Positions 15,233 through 24,385 of a stretch of 64,000 nucleotides of DNA are shown one piece after another. Source of the stretch: 55-13 sp964501275 (GTDB lineage: Bacteria; Armatimonadota; Fimbriimonadia; Fimbriimonadales; Fimbriimonadaceae); assembly GCA_964501275.1 (NCBI GenBank), contig CAZCSP010000010.1, forward strand, positions 62,001-126,000, given 5' to 3'. The position numbers and the translations under genes are program-made. Every line of letters begins with the position of its first letter. Positions within the stretch are counted from its first letter, which is position 1. The notes beneath the pieces are model-generated. The model ran no database searches and was not told the origin of the DNA. It worked only from the letters and a program-made list of their open reading frames with translations.

Positions 15233-16936
15233 ATGATCGACGTGCGTTCTGGCGCAAGAATAGTAATGGAAGCTCTCGTTCGCGAGGGCGTGGACACCAT
15301 CTTCGGATACCCCGGAGGCGTGGTGCTCCCGCTCTACGACGAGATGCTGAATTGGCCCCAGGTGAAACACATCCTGGTTCGACATGAGCAGGGAGCCGCC
15401 CACATGGCCGACGGTTATGCAAGAGTGACCAACGGCGTGGGAGTCTGCCTCGCCACCAGCGGCCCCGGCGCAACCAACCTGGTGACCGGCATCGCCAACG
15501 CCATGATGGACTCCATCCCGATGGTCGCCATCACCGGCAACGTGAACTCCTGGGCCATCGGCAAGGATGCGTTTCAAGAGACCGACATCCAGGGCATCAC
15601 CATCCCCATCACCAAGCACAACTACCTGGTGACCAACGTGGACGACCTCCCCGGCGTCTTGGCGGAGGCGTTCTATCTGGCCAACACCGGTCGCAAGGGG
15701 CCCGTCCTGGTCGATATCCCGAAGGACGTGTTCATCGCCCAGACCGACGTTCCCTTCCCCGATAAGGTGGAGCGGCGCGGCTACTCCATCCCCGGCGCAC
15801 CGCCCGAGTCCCAAGTGGAAGAGGTGGTGAAGTTGATTGCGGAAGCCGAGCGTCCGGTTATCATCGCGGGCCAGGGCGTCCTCGCCTCGGGCTCCTCGGA
15901 CCTGCTTCGGGAGCTTGCGGAGAAGGCCCACATCCCGCTCATCAACTCTCTCCTCGGCCTGGGATGCTTCCCCCGAACCCACGAACTCTCCCTCGGCATG
16001 ATGGGCATGCACGGCGAGGCGGCGGCGACCATGGCGGTGCAAGAGGCCGACCTGGTCATGGGCATCGGCATCCGGTTCGATGACCGCCTGACCGGCGACA
16101 CCAAGACCTTCGCGCCCAAGGCCAAGATCGTCCACTTCGACCTGGACCCCAGCGAAGTCGGCAAGACCGTCAACCCGATCGCCTGGGTAGTCGGCGACCT
16201 CAAGCTGGCCCTGGAATCCCTGGTCCCCAAGGTAGAGCCCAAGCGGCATGAAGCCTGGGTGAGCCAGGTCAAGGATTGGCAAACCCGCTACCCGCTCCAC
16301 GTCCCCGAGGGCAAGTTCCTCTCAAGAACCGTCCTCCGTGCTCTGAACGAGCACACCCAAGGCACCGCCATCGTCGCCACCGACGTCGGCCAGCATCAGA
16401 TGTGGACGGCCCAGTTCTACAAGATCACGGAGCCCTACAACTGGATTTCCAGCGGAGGCCTCGGCACCATGGGCTTCGGCTACCCGGCGGCCCTGGGAGC
16501 CAAATGCGCCCGACCCGATGACGAGGTCTGGGCGGTGGTCGGCGATGGCGGCTTCCAGATGACTCTCCAGGAGCTCCAGACGGCGGTGGAATACGGCATC
16601 AACGTCAAAATCTGCCTCCTCAACAACGGCTATCTGGGCATGGTCCGCCAGTGGCAGGAGCTGTTCTACGACAACCGCTACAGCCACGTCGCGATGGGCT
16701 CTCCCGACTACGGCAAGCTCGCCGACGCCTACGGGGTCAAGTTCTTCCGATGCTCGCGCAATGAAGACTTGGAGCAAACCCTCCGGGAAGCCAGGGAGCA
16801 CAACGGCCCGGTCCTCTGCGAGTTCGTGGTGGAGATGGAGGAGAACGTCTACCCAATGGTCCCCGCCGGTACCAACAACAGCAACGTCATCATGGACCCC
16901 GATCTGCCGAAGGCCACGGCGGGAGCAACCAAATGA
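15233..16936 (+). CDS. ilvB: Acetolactate synthase large subunit
   Basis: Thiamine-diphosphate enzyme that condenses two pyruvate (or pyruvate and 2-oxobutyrate) in the first shared step of valine, leucine and isoleucine synthesis. Seen: the N-terminal GYPGGVVLPLYDEM with catalytic Glu in RHEQGAAHMADGYAR, ATSGPGATNLVTGIA, the central FAD-binding-like domain, and the C-terminal cofactor motif VGDGGFQMTLQEL...NNGYLGMVRQWQ. The start is uncertain: AGGAGG (15226-15231) leaves 1 base before ATG 15233 and 10 before GTG 15242, while GTG 15218 would place it inside the gene. It follows the attenuator and overlaps ilvN by 4 bp. Confidence 0.96.
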   Translation: MIDVRSGARIVMEALVREGVDTIFGYPGGVVLPLYDEMLNWPQVKHILVRHEQGAAHMADGYARVTNGVGVCLATSGPGATNLVTGIANAMMDSIPMVAITGNVNSWAIGKDAFQETDIQGITIPITKHNYLVTNVDDLPGVLAEAFYLANTGRKGPVLVDIPKDVFIAQTDVPFPDKVERRGYSIPGAPPESQVEEVVKLIAEAERPVIIAGQGVLASGSSDLLRELAEKAHIPLINSLLGLGCFPRTHELSLGMMGMHGEAAATMAVQEADLVMGIGIRFDDRLTGDTKTFAPKAKIVHFDLDPSEVGKTVNPIAWVVGDLKLALESLVPKVEPKRHEAWVSQVKDWQTRYPLHVPEGKFLSRTVLRALNEHTQGTAIVATDVGQHQMWTAQFYKITEPYNWISSGGLGTMGFGYPAALGAKCARPDDEVWAVVGDGGFQMTLQELQTAVEYGINVKICLLNNGYLGMVRQWQELFYDNRYSHVAMGSPDYGKLADAYGVKFFRCSRNEDLEQTLREAREHNGPVLCEFVVEMEENVYPMVPAGTNNSNVIMDPDLPKATAGATK

Positions 16937-17421
16937 GCCAACTCCACACCGTCACCGCCCTCGTCCAGAATGAAGCGGGCACCATCAACCGCCTGGTCTC
17001 GATGTTCCGGCGAAGGGGCATCTCGCTGGCGTCCTTCAACGCCGGAGACTGCGAGCAGGAAGGCTACTCCCGCCTGACCCTCGTCGTCCAAGGCGACCAG
17101 ACCCTGCTCCACCAAACGCTCAAGCAGTTGGAGAAGCTGATCGACGTGGTCGAGGTGGAGGACTTGGAAACCAACCACGGCCTCTCCCGAGAACTCGCCC
17201 TGATCCGCGTCGACTGCACCGAAGAGGACCGAATCCCGATTTACAATCTGGTAAACGAGTTCTACGCCAAGACCCCCCGCGCCACCGCGACGAGCGTCTT
17301 CGTGGAGTACACCGGGGCGGTAGCCGAGGTAGAAAGACTCATCGCGGCCCTCACTCCGTTCGGAATAGGAGAAATCGTCCGCACCGGCACCGTCGCCATC
17401 GGCACCCACACCGGAGGCTGA
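16933..17421 (+). CDS. ilvN: Acetolactate synthase small (regulatory) subunit
   Basis: A protein of 162 residues. The N-terminal ACT domain (HTVTALVQNEAGTINRLVSM FRRRGI) senses valine and activates the large subunit; a C-terminal domain (RELALIRVDCTEEDRIPIYN, TPFGIGEIVRTGTVAIG) completes the usual IlvN/IlvH layout. The start overlaps the ilvB stop as ATGA, so the subunits are translationally coupled. The symbol ilvH would serve as well. Confidence 0.95.
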   Translation: MSQLHTVTALVQNEAGTINRLVSMFRRRGISLASFNAGDCEQEGYSRLTLVVQGDQTLLHQTLKQLEKLIDVVEVEDLETNHGLSRELALIRVDCTEEDRIPIYNLVNEFYAKTPRATATSVFVEYTGAVAEVERLIAALTPFGIGEIVRTGTVAIGTHTGG

Positions 17422-17425
17422 TACC

Positions 17426-17451
17426 GCTCCCGGCACTCGCAAGCCGGGAGC
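17426..17451 (+). terminator. Hairpin after ilvN
   Basis: GCTCCCGGC and GCCGGGAGC form a perfect 9-bp stem with an 8-base loop just after the ilvN stop. No U-run follows, so it may reduce read-through or protect the 3' end of an ilvBN message rather than terminate. It marks the boundary before the glycosyltransferase gene. Confidence 0.5.
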
Positions 17452-17566
17452 AGCATCGCAAGTAAAGGAGAAGCTGCGTTAGGCTAAAGACGGACCTGCC
17501 ATACTCCTTAACCGTGGGGTTGAGGGCCATCGTTACATCCATTCTCGGTCAACCTTATCGCACAGT

Positions 17567-18679
17567 ATGACAAGTAAACCTATCACTCTTATCTTGGCTA
17601 GCTCCGGCGTCGGAGGCACTGAGGAGGCGACTCGCCTACTCGCGACCGGATTGTCCCGCCGGAACCACCCTCTTCATCTGGTGGCAGTCGCGGAGAAAGT
17701 ACACTCTTATCTCGATTCCAACGGAAACCAAGCGGTCCTGCTTCCCAATCTGCAAAGCGATGGATTCAAACCATCGCAGGTCCTTCGAATCGCAAAGGAT
17801 TTCCGGGCCTATCGACATTCCCTCGTCAATATCCAACATCCAAACTTTGATTTTTCTCTTAGTTTGATCCTCGGGATGAGACTCGGCGGAATCCGTTCCG
17901 CGATCTACACTCTTCACCATCCCTTGGTCGGACGGCCGTCCACCGCAAAGGCCACACGCCCTCTCCTAAGAAGAAGCGATACGGTCCTGGTCACCACCGA
18001 ACCAAACAAAGAAACGCTTTCAAGGTACGGACATAGTGGCAAAGCTCAAGTGAAAGTGTGTCGATTAGCAGTTGAAGACCCTAATCCAATAACAAAATCT
18101 GCCGCCCGACGCGAACTAGGAATTCCAGAAGATGGTTTGGTGGTGAGCTGCCAGGCGAGGTTTACCAAGCCAAAACGGATTCCCCTTGTTGTAGACGCTT
18201 TTAAACTGGCGACCAAAGACATGCCGCAGTCAATGCTCGTCATTGGCGGCACCGGTCCCGAATTCGAATCCGTAAAAGCCTACGCCGAGGAGCAGTTGGG
18301 AGACAAGGTCCGATTGCTGGGGTGGGTCGAAGATAAATCGCATCTCCACGCCGCATGTGACGCCTTCGTACTCCTTTCCGATCTGGAAGGTTTTGGGATG
18401 GTTTACATGGAAGCGGCTTCCTACGGAGCGCCAAGTATTGGGTGTCTTGGGGGAGGGATTTCCGACGCCATTGTGGACGGGGAAACCGGTTACTTGGTAC
18501 CTGTCGAAGCCCCCGTCAAGCAGGCAGCCGGTCGGCTGAGGGAAATGCTCACGAACGCGGATACCTGTCGGCGACTGGGAGAAAACGCAAAGGCGCGTTA
18601 TCAATCGGAGTTCACCATCGATGAAATGACCAATCGGTACCTGAATTTATGCGAAGAACATTTAAAAGGAAGCCGTTAA
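17567..18679 (+). CDS. Glycosyltransferase family 4 protein
   Basis: A protein of 370 residues with the GT-B fold signatures of GT4. The N-terminus has ILASSGVGGTEEATRLLATG, the middle has GIPEDGLVVSCQARFTKPKR (start of the donor-binding half), then MLVIGGTGPEFESVKAYAEE, VRLLGWVEDKS and the nucleotide-sugar E-x7-E motif SDLEGFGMVYMEAASYGAP. It transfers a sugar from a nucleotide donor to an unknown acceptor. It sits between ilvN and ilvC, with 145 bp upstream, has no link to amino acid synthesis, and its codon use looks less GC-biased than its neighbours, which suggests a later insertion. Confidence 0.85.
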   Translation: MTSKPITLILASSGVGGTEEATRLLATGLSRRNHPLHLVAVAEKVHSYLDSNGNQAVLLPNLQSDGFKPSQVLRIAKDFRAYRHSLVNIQHPNFDFSLSLILGMRLGGIRSAIYTLHHPLVGRPSTAKATRPLLRRSDTVLVTTEPNKETLSRYGHSGKAQVKVCRLAVEDPNPITKSAARRELGIPEDGLVVSCQARFTKPKRIPLVVDAFKLATKDMPQSMLVIGGTGPEFESVKAYAEEQLGDKVRLLGWVEDKSHLHAACDAFVLLSDLEGFGMVYMEAASYGAPSIGCLGGGISDAIVDGETGYLVPVEAPVKQAAGRLREMLTNADTCRRLGENAKARYQSEFTIDEMTNRYLNLCEEHLKGSR

Positions 18680-18733
18680 AAGGATAAGCCGCATCACCTG
18701 TATTTGAGACTTGTACGAATAACCAAAACTATT

Positions 18734-19732
18734 ATGGCAACCATCTACTACGAGAAAGATATCGACACTTCCGCTTTCAAATCCATGAAAGTGGCCATCA
18801 TCGGCTACGGCTCCCAGGGCCATGCCCATGCGCTCAACTTGAAGGACAGCGGCATCGACGTCCGAGTCGCCCTCCACCCCGAGAGCAAGAGCAAGGCCAA
18901 GGCCGAGCAGGACGGGCTGGAAGTTTTGACCGTCCCCGAGGCCACGAAGTGGGCTGACGTGCTGATGTTCTGCACCCCCGACGTTCCCATGGCGGACATC
19001 TACAAAGAAGGCGTCGCGCCCAATCTCCGAGCTGGCCAGACCCTCCTCTTCGCCCACGGTCTGAACATCCACTACAAGCTCATCGATCCCCCAGCCGACG
19101 TGAACATTGCCATGGTCGCCCCCAAAGGCCCCGGCCACCGGCTTCGCGCCGAGTTTGTGGCGGGAGCCGGAATGCCTGCGTTGGTTGCCGTCCAGCAGGA
19201 CGCCACCGGCAACGCCAAGCAGATCGCCCTCGCCTACGCTTGGGGCATCGGGAGTGCCAAGGCGGGCATCCTGGAGACCACCTTCAAAGAGGAGACGGAG
19301 ACCGACCTCTTCGGCGAGCAGGTCGTCCTCTGCGGCGGCCTCAGCGCCCTCATCAAAGCCGGGTTTGAGACCTTGGTGGAGGCGGGCTACCAACCGGAAG
19401 CCGCCTACTTCGAGTGCCTGCACGAAACCAAACTTATCGTAGACTTGCTGTATGAGGGTGGCCTGAACTACATGCGGTACTCCATCTCCGACACCGCCGA
19501 GTGGGGCGACTATGTGACCGGCCCCAAGATCATCACCGACGAGACCAAGAAAGCCATGCGCCAGGTCCTCTCCGATATCCAGGACGGCACTTTCACCAGG
19601 GAGTGGATCGCCGAGAACAAAGAGGGTGGCCGCAAGCGCCTCGAAGCCTATCGCGCCGCCGACCGGGACAGCCAACTGGAAACCGTCGGCAAAGAGCTGC
19701 GCGGCATGATGCCGTTCATCAAAGCCAAGTAG
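18734..19732 (+). CDS. ilvC: Ketol-acid reductoisomerase
   Basis: Second shared step of branched-chain amino acid synthesis: NADPH- and Mg-dependent isomerisation and reduction of acetolactate. A short class I enzyme of 332 residues. Seen: the nucleotide-binding VAIIGYGSQGHAHALNLKDS, FAHGLNIHY, APKGPGHRLRAEF, and the knotted C-terminal domain with ETTFKEETETDLFGEQ and YFECLHETKLIVDL, where the acidic metal ligands lie. ATG at 18734 is preferred over an in-frame start at 18704 because MATIYYEKDID is the usual beginning. Confidence 0.97.
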   Translation: MATIYYEKDIDTSAFKSMKVAIIGYGSQGHAHALNLKDSGIDVRVALHPESKSKAKAEQDGLEVLTVPEATKWADVLMFCTPDVPMADIYKEGVAPNLRAGQTLLFAHGLNIHYKLIDPPADVNIAMVAPKGPGHRLRAEFVAGAGMPALVAVQQDATGNAKQIALAYAWGIGSAKAGILETTFKEETETDLFGEQVVLCGGLSALIKAGFETLVEAGYQPEAAYFECLHETKLIVDLLYEGGLNYMRYSISDTAEWGDYVTGPKIITDETKKAMRQVLSDIQDGTFTREWIAENKEGGRKRLEAYRAADRDSQLETVGKELRGMMPFIKAK

Positions 19733-19733
19733 C

Positions 19734-20519
19734 ATGACGCCCCTCGTCGATCTGCAAAACGTAACCGTAGTGCGGGATGGCAACCCCATCCTGCGCAACC
19801 TGACTTTGCAGATCGGCCAAGGCCAGCACACCGCTATCCTCGGCCCCAACGGCAGCGGCAAGAGCACCCTCCTCCGGGTCCTCTCCCATGAGCTCTATCC
19901 TTACGCCGGACAAGGATCGGCCATGATCGACGGGCAGCAACGCTGGGAGGTCCAGGCTCTGCGCAAGGTTCTGGGCATGGTGTCGGCGGACGTTTCCGAG
20001 AAGTCTCTGGGCAACCCAACCGCTCTGGAAATGGCCGTCTCCGGAATTCTGGGAACCTTCGGGGTCGTCGCAGGCTACTCAGTATCGGCATCGATGAAAG
20101 AAGCCGCATGGGAAGCCTTGGCGTTAATGGAAGCGGCCCACCTCGCCGACCGATCCTTCGTCACATTGTCTACAGGAGAGGCTCGCCGGGTCCTGATTGC
20201 CCGGGCGCTGTCGGTCAAGCCCAAGGGCTTGGTTTTGGACGAACCCACCAGCGGCCTAGACATGAAGTCGTTAGGTGACCTTACGGTAACATTAGGCAAT
20301 CTAACAAAGTCTGGGACCACCCTCATCCTCGTCACCCACCACATCGAGGAAGTCTTGCCAGAGATCCTCCAAGTGGCGATGATGAAAAAAGGGGGGTTGG
20401 TTGCCTTGGGAGATCGACAAGACCTCATGACTCCCGCCCGCATCGCCGACCTCTACCAGGTCCCACAAGAGTACGCTGCTTCCCGACTGGCGAGGGCAAA
20501 GGAGCGCTGCCTGGCATGA
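19734..20519 (+). CDS. ABC transporter ATP-binding protein
   Basis: A single nucleotide-binding domain of 261 residues: Walker A GPNGSGKST, signature LSTGEARRV, Walker B GLVLDEPTSGLD and switch His in VTHHIEEV. The layout resembles the ModF/YlmA group of ATPases without obvious permeases. It begins one base after the ilvC stop and overlaps the next gene as ATGA, so it is cotranscribed with the ilv genes. No permease or binding protein is adjacent, so the transport substrate, if any, is unknown. Confidence 0.85.
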   Translation: MTPLVDLQNVTVVRDGNPILRNLTLQIGQGQHTAILGPNGSGKSTLLRVLSHELYPYAGQGSAMIDGQQRWEVQALRKVLGMVSADVSEKSLGNPTALEMAVSGILGTFGVVAGYSVSASMKEAAWEALALMEAAHLADRSFVTLSTGEARRVLIARALSVKPKGLVLDEPTSGLDMKSLGDLTVTLGNLTKSGTTLILVTHHIEEVLPEILQVAMMKKGGLVALGDRQDLMTPARIADLYQVPQEYAASRLARAKERCLA

Positions 20520-21448
20520 TCTTGGCTTGGCTGTCCATTGGGAACCTGACCCTTCTGAGTTTGGTGTTCATTTTGGGAACCTGGGTGGCGGAGAGTTACC
20601 CTTTCTCCACCTTCATCGCCTATGCCCCTCCCTCCCCCTGGCTGATCCCCAGTCTGATCCTGGTTCTCTGTAGCCTGGCCAAGCGCAACCGCTCCTGGCT
20701 CAAGCTAAACGGGGCGGTCCTTCTCCTCTTCGGCTGGGTTCTATTGGGGATCAAGATCCCCTTCGGGGCCGACCGGTCCGGCCCTGACGGATCCTTCACC
20801 CTCATGACCTTCAACATGATGGGAGGAAGAGGCGGATTGGATCGCGTACTGGAGATCGTGCACGAAAGGCAGCCGGATGTTGTTTGCTTGCAAGAGGTCA
20901 GCGGTCTTGGGCCTTCGGGATTGGAGAACAGCCGAATTCCCGGCTATCATGTCCTGAGCCATGGCGGGGTGGCGATTGCCTCTAAGGAAAAGCCGATCCG
21001 TAGCGAGGCAGTGCTCCTCATTCCCAACCATCCCGGCGCACTAGAAGCCGAGTTCGCCAACGGGCTCCGGGTGGTGGCTGTGCATCTTTCTTCGTACAAG
21101 CTGGACGACATCAAGGCCAAGGGCATTCCAGTCCGTCTGCAACAGGTCTCGAAAATGCACGAGATGGAGGTCGATATGCTGACCAACCGGTACCGGGGTC
21201 GCCCAAAAGTGGTTATCGCCGGAGACTTCAACTGTCCCCCGCGAGGCCACATCTATTCCCGAATGAGACGCCATTTCACCGACGCCTTCGCAACGGCAGG
21301 TTGGCTCACTGGCTACACTTGGCCTTCCAAGTTTCCCGTTCAGCGCATCGACTACGCTTTCACCACCGACTTAAAAGTGCAGTCCGCCCGCACCATCTCT
21401 TCATCGGTTTCGGACCATCTTCCCGTCATCTTTAGATTCAAGCTATAA
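20516..21448 (+). CDS. Endonuclease/exonuclease/phosphatase family protein with membrane anchor
   Basis: A protein of 310 residues. Two or three N-terminal hydrophobic segments (LAWLSIGNLTLLSLVFILGT; WLIPSLILVLCSLAK; NGAVLLLFGWVLLG) are followed by an EEP catalytic domain: MTFNMMGGRG, DVVCLQEVSG (Glu metal ligand), VIAGDFNCPPRG (Asp-x-Asn) and SVSDHLPVIFRF (catalytic Asp-His). Such proteins cleave phosphodiesters in nucleic acids, phosphoinositides or lipids. It overlaps the upstream ABC ATPase by 4 bp and precedes ilvD by 2 bp, so it sits inside the ilv operon without obvious functional link. Confidence 0.82.
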   Translation: MILAWLSIGNLTLLSLVFILGTWVAESYPFSTFIAYAPPSPWLIPSLILVLCSLAKRNRSWLKLNGAVLLLFGWVLLGIKIPFGADRSGPDGSFTLMTFNMMGGRGGLDRVLEIVHERQPDVVCLQEVSGLGPSGLENSRIPGYHVLSHGGVAIASKEKPIRSEAVLLIPNHPGALEAEFANGLRVVAVHLSSYKLDDIKAKGIPVRLQQVSKMHEMEVDMLTNRYRGRPKVVIAGDFNCPPRGHIYSRMRRHFTDAFATAGWLTGYTWPSKFPVQRIDYAFTTDLKVQSARTISSSVSDHLPVIFRFKL

Positions 21449-21450
21449 CT

Positions 21451-23121
21451 ATGTTCGACCCCAAACACAAATCCAGAACCATCTCCGAAAGCCCCGACAA
21501 GACCGCCAACCGCGCGATGCTCCGCGCCATGGGCATGACCGACCAGGACATGCTCCAGCCTTGGGTTGGGGTTGCAACGGTCTGGAGCGAGGCCACTCCC
21601 TGCAACGTGAACCTGGACGTTCAGGGGTTGAAGGTAGCGGAGGAGATTAAGCGCCACGGAGTGAGCCCCCGCCGCTTCAACACCATCTCGGTGAGCGACG
21701 GCATCGGAATGGGGCACGAGGGGATGAAGGCTTCGCTGATCTCCCGCGAGGTCATCGCCGACTCGGTAGAACTGATGATCCGGGCTCACTGCTACGACGG
21801 TTTGGTCGGGATTGCGGGTTGCGACAAGAGCCTCCCTGGGATGCTGATGGCGATGGCCCGCCTGGACGTCCCTAGCGTCTTCCTCTACGGCGGCACCATC
21901 ATGCCCGGCCAGTACAAGGGCAAGGACGTGACCATCCAGGACGCCTTCGAGGCCGCCGGAGCCTTTGCCGCCGGCAAGATCACCGCCGAGGAGCTTCACG
22001 ACATCGAGTGCGCGGTTTGCCCAGGAGCCGGAGCCTGTGGAGGCCAATACACCGCTAACACCATGGCCTGCGTGGCGGAGGCCTTAGGGATGGCTCTGCC
22101 AGGTTCCAGCGGCCCTCCGGCGGAGGCTCCCGAACGTGAGGCGGTTTTGGCCCAAGTAGGTGAGGCGATCACTAAGGCCCTCAAAAGTGGCATCAAGCCC
22201 AGCGACATCCTCACCCGCCAAGCCCTGGAGAACGCTATCGCCATCGGCGCAGCCACCGGCGGTTCCACCAACATCGCCCTCCACATCCCCGCCATCGCCT
22301 ACGAACTTGGAATCGAGATCACCCTGGACGACGTGGAGCGGGTCGCCAAACGCACGCCAACGCTGGCAGATTTGAGACCGGGCGGCCGTTTCGTCATGCT
22401 TGACCTTTTCAAAGTCGGCGGCGTTCCGGCGGTCCTCAAGGCAATGCTGGATGCGGGCTGCCTGCACGGCGACTGTCTGACCATCAACGGCAAGACCATG
22501 GCGGAGAACCTTGCCGACGTCGTGATTCCCGAAGGCCAAGAAGTCGTCCGTACCATGGCCAACCCCGTCGCCCCCACCGGCGGCCTCGCCATCGTTCGCG
22601 GCAACCTGGCCCCTGAGGGCGGAGTCATCAAGACGGCGGGCGTCACGAAGCTCATCCACACCGGCCCCGCCCGAGTTTTCGACTGCGAGGAAGACACGAT
22701 GGCGGCGGTCCAGCGCAGGGAGATCAAGGCAGGAGATGTTGTAGTCATCCGGTATGAGGGGCCAAAGGGCGGTCCGGGGATGCGAGAGATGTTGGGCGTC
22801 ACCGCCGCCATCGTCGGCCAGGGCTTGGGCTACGACGTCGCCCTCCTCACCGATGGCCGCTTTTCAGGAGCCACTCGAGGCCTCATGGTTGGCCACGTCT
22901 GTCCCGAAGCCATGGACGGCGGCCCCATCGCCCTGGTTCGGGATGGAGACACCGTGACCGTGGATGCCGAAAACGGCGTCCTCAAAGTCCATGTCTCGGA
23001 CGAAGAGCTATCGCAGAGAAGGCAAAGCTGGAAACCGATTGAGCCTCGGTATGAGAAGGGCGCATTGGCGAAGTACGCACGGTCGGTGGGTCCGGCGAGT
23101 CGGGGTGCGGTGACTCACTAA
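21451..23121 (+). CDS. ilvD: Dihydroxy-acid dehydratase
   Basis: Third shared step of branched-chain amino acid synthesis: removes water from the dihydroxy acids using an iron-sulfur cluster and Mg. 556 residues. Seen: VGIAGCDKSLPGM and CPGAGACGGQYTANTMACV with two cluster cysteines, a third in GCLHGDCLTINGKTM, DGRFSGATRGLMVGHVCPEA and the C-terminal PASRGAV. Begins 2 bp after the EEP gene, so it is the last gene of the ilv unit. carA converges on it with 26 bp between the stops. Confidence 0.97.
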   Translation: MFDPKHKSRTISESPDKTANRAMLRAMGMTDQDMLQPWVGVATVWSEATPCNVNLDVQGLKVAEEIKRHGVSPRRFNTISVSDGIGMGHEGMKASLISREVIADSVELMIRAHCYDGLVGIAGCDKSLPGMLMAMARLDVPSVFLYGGTIMPGQYKGKDVTIQDAFEAAGAFAAGKITAEELHDIECAVCPGAGACGGQYTANTMACVAEALGMALPGSSGPPAEAPEREAVLAQVGEAITKALKSGIKPSDILTRQALENAIAIGAATGGSTNIALHIPAIAYELGIEITLDDVERVAKRTPTLADLRPGGRFVMLDLFKVGGVPAVLKAMLDAGCLHGDCLTINGKTMAENLADVVIPEGQEVVRTMANPVAPTGGLAIVRGNLAPEGGVIKTAGVTKLIHTGPARVFDCEEDTMAAVQRREIKAGDVVVIRYEGPKGGPGMREMLGVTAAIVGQGLGYDVALLTDGRFSGATRGLMVGHVCPEAMDGGPIALVRDGDTVTVDAENGVLKVHVSDEELSQRRQSWKPIEPRYEKGALAKYARSVGPASRGAVTH

Positions 23122-23147
23122 AAAGTCCACAACCCCCGGTTAAAACG

Positions 23148-24257
23148 CTATCCGGTCTTCACCGCCGCCATCTGCTCCACAAACTCGCTGAAGTAGGGCC
23201 GTGAATCCCAGGGGCCGGGCGCGGCTTCGGGGTGGTATTGGATAGATGCGGCCTGTAACTCAGGTACGCGAATCCCTTCTACCGTGCCGTCGTTCAGGTT
23301 GATCTGGGTCACTTCGGCGCCCGTTCGCTCTAGTGACTCGGGATCGACGGCGTAGCCGTGGTTTTGGGAGGTGATGGTCACCTTCCCGGTAAGGAGGTCT
23401 TTCACCGGGTGGTTGGAGCCTCGGTGCCCGAACTTCAGTTTGAAGGTCTCCCCGCCGATGGCGTGGCACAGAAGCTGGTTGCCCAGGCAGATGCCGAACA
23501 GCGGCTTCTTGCCAAGCAGTCCCTTCACCGTCTCGATCACCGGACCCAGCCGCGCCGGATCGCCGGGGCCAGGGGAGAGGAGGATGCCGTCGGGACGATA
23601 AGATAGGACCTCTTCTGCCGAGGTCGTGGCGGGAAGGACGATGGAGCGGCACCCGGCTACCGAGAATCGGCGGAGGATATTGAACTTAAGGCCGCAGTCG
23701 AGGACCGCCAGCGTGTGCTTGTAAGGCCCCATCGGCTCGCTGATCGGCTCCTTCCCCGTGACTCCCCAGGCATAGGGCGCGCGGGCGCTGACGCTGAAAA
23801 CGAAGTCCTGCTCGTCGTAGCCTGCCGACTGCTTGATCGCCTCAAATCCCTGGTCGGGATCGTCGGCAATTGCGCCCATCGTGACCCCGCCCGAGCGAAT
23901 CTTCTTGGTGATGGCCCGAGTATCCAGCCCCTGAATCGCCACGGTTCCCCGCTCTTCCAGAAGCTGGTGGAGCGACTTGGTGGCTCGCCAGTTACTAGGA
24001 ACCTCGCAGGCTTCACGGACGATGAGGCCGGTGGGCTGGATACGGTCGGACTCAAAATCGTCTTCGTTGATCCCGTAATTGCCGATCAGCGGGTAGGTGA
24101 GAAGGACGATCTGGCCCGCGTAGGAGGGATCGGTAAGAATCTCCTGGTACCCGGTCATCCCGGTGTTGAAGACGACTTCGCCAGTAGTGACGCCCCGAGC
24201 GCCGAGCGCAAGTCCTTGGTAGATGGTGCCGTCGCTAAGGACGAGATAGCGTTTCAA
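23148..24257 (-). CDS. carA: Carbamoyl-phosphate synthase small subunit
   Basis: The glutaminase subunit that feeds ammonia to CarB for arginine and pyrimidine synthesis. 369 residues. The N-terminal CPSase_sm domain has LVLSDGTIYQGLALGARG and FNTGMTGYQEILTDPSYAGQ; the C-terminal class I glutamine amidotransferase has LLSPGPGDP, the nucleophile Cys in FGICLGNQLL, the SQNHGYAVD stretch and the catalytic His-x-Glu in YHPEAAPGP. carB is not in the window. It converges with ilvD. Confidence 0.97.
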   Translation of the reverse strand: MKRYLVLSDGTIYQGLALGARGVTTGEVVFNTGMTGYQEILTDPSYAGQIVLLTYPLIGNYGINEDDFESDRIQPTGLIVREACEVPSNWRATKSLHQLLEERGTVAIQGLDTRAITKKIRSGGVTMGAIADDPDQGFEAIKQSAGYDEQDFVFSVSARAPYAWGVTGKEPISEPMGPYKHTLAVLDCGLKFNILRRFSVAGCRSIVLPATTSAEEVLSYRPDGILLSPGPGDPARLGPVIETVKGLLGKKPLFGICLGNQLLCHAIGGETFKLKFGHRGSNHPVKDLLTGKVTITSQNHGYAVDPESLERTGAEVTQINLNDGTVEGIRVPELQAASIQYHPEAAPGPWDSRPYFSEFVEQMAAVKTG

Positions 24258-24344
24258 GCTAAGGGGAGAGTGTACCAGGGCGGAGGCTGGAGGGGGGAGG
24301 GCGGAAGTCGGAAGTCGGAAATTGGAGAGAGACTTGCAAAAGTC

Positions 24345-24378
24345 GCAGTTCTAGCCCCCTTGAGGGGGCTAGAACTGC
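24345..24378. terminator. Perfect palindrome between carA and the transglutaminase-like gene
   Basis: GCAGTTCTAGCCCCCT and AGGGGGCTAGAACTGC are perfect 16-base inverted arms around TG. It lies 8 bases from the stop of the minus-strand transglutaminase-like gene and upstream of carA. It may terminate the former; no strong U-run is present. It contains the CCCCCTTGAGGGGG word found at 6930 and 7035. Confidence 0.6.
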
Positions 24379-24385
24379 AACAAAC

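Noticed and set aside
15137..16300. Long open frame antisense to ilvB
   Set aside because: It covers the strongly conserved ilvB and part of the attenuator; the translation is a His/Gly/Asp-rich shadow without protein features.
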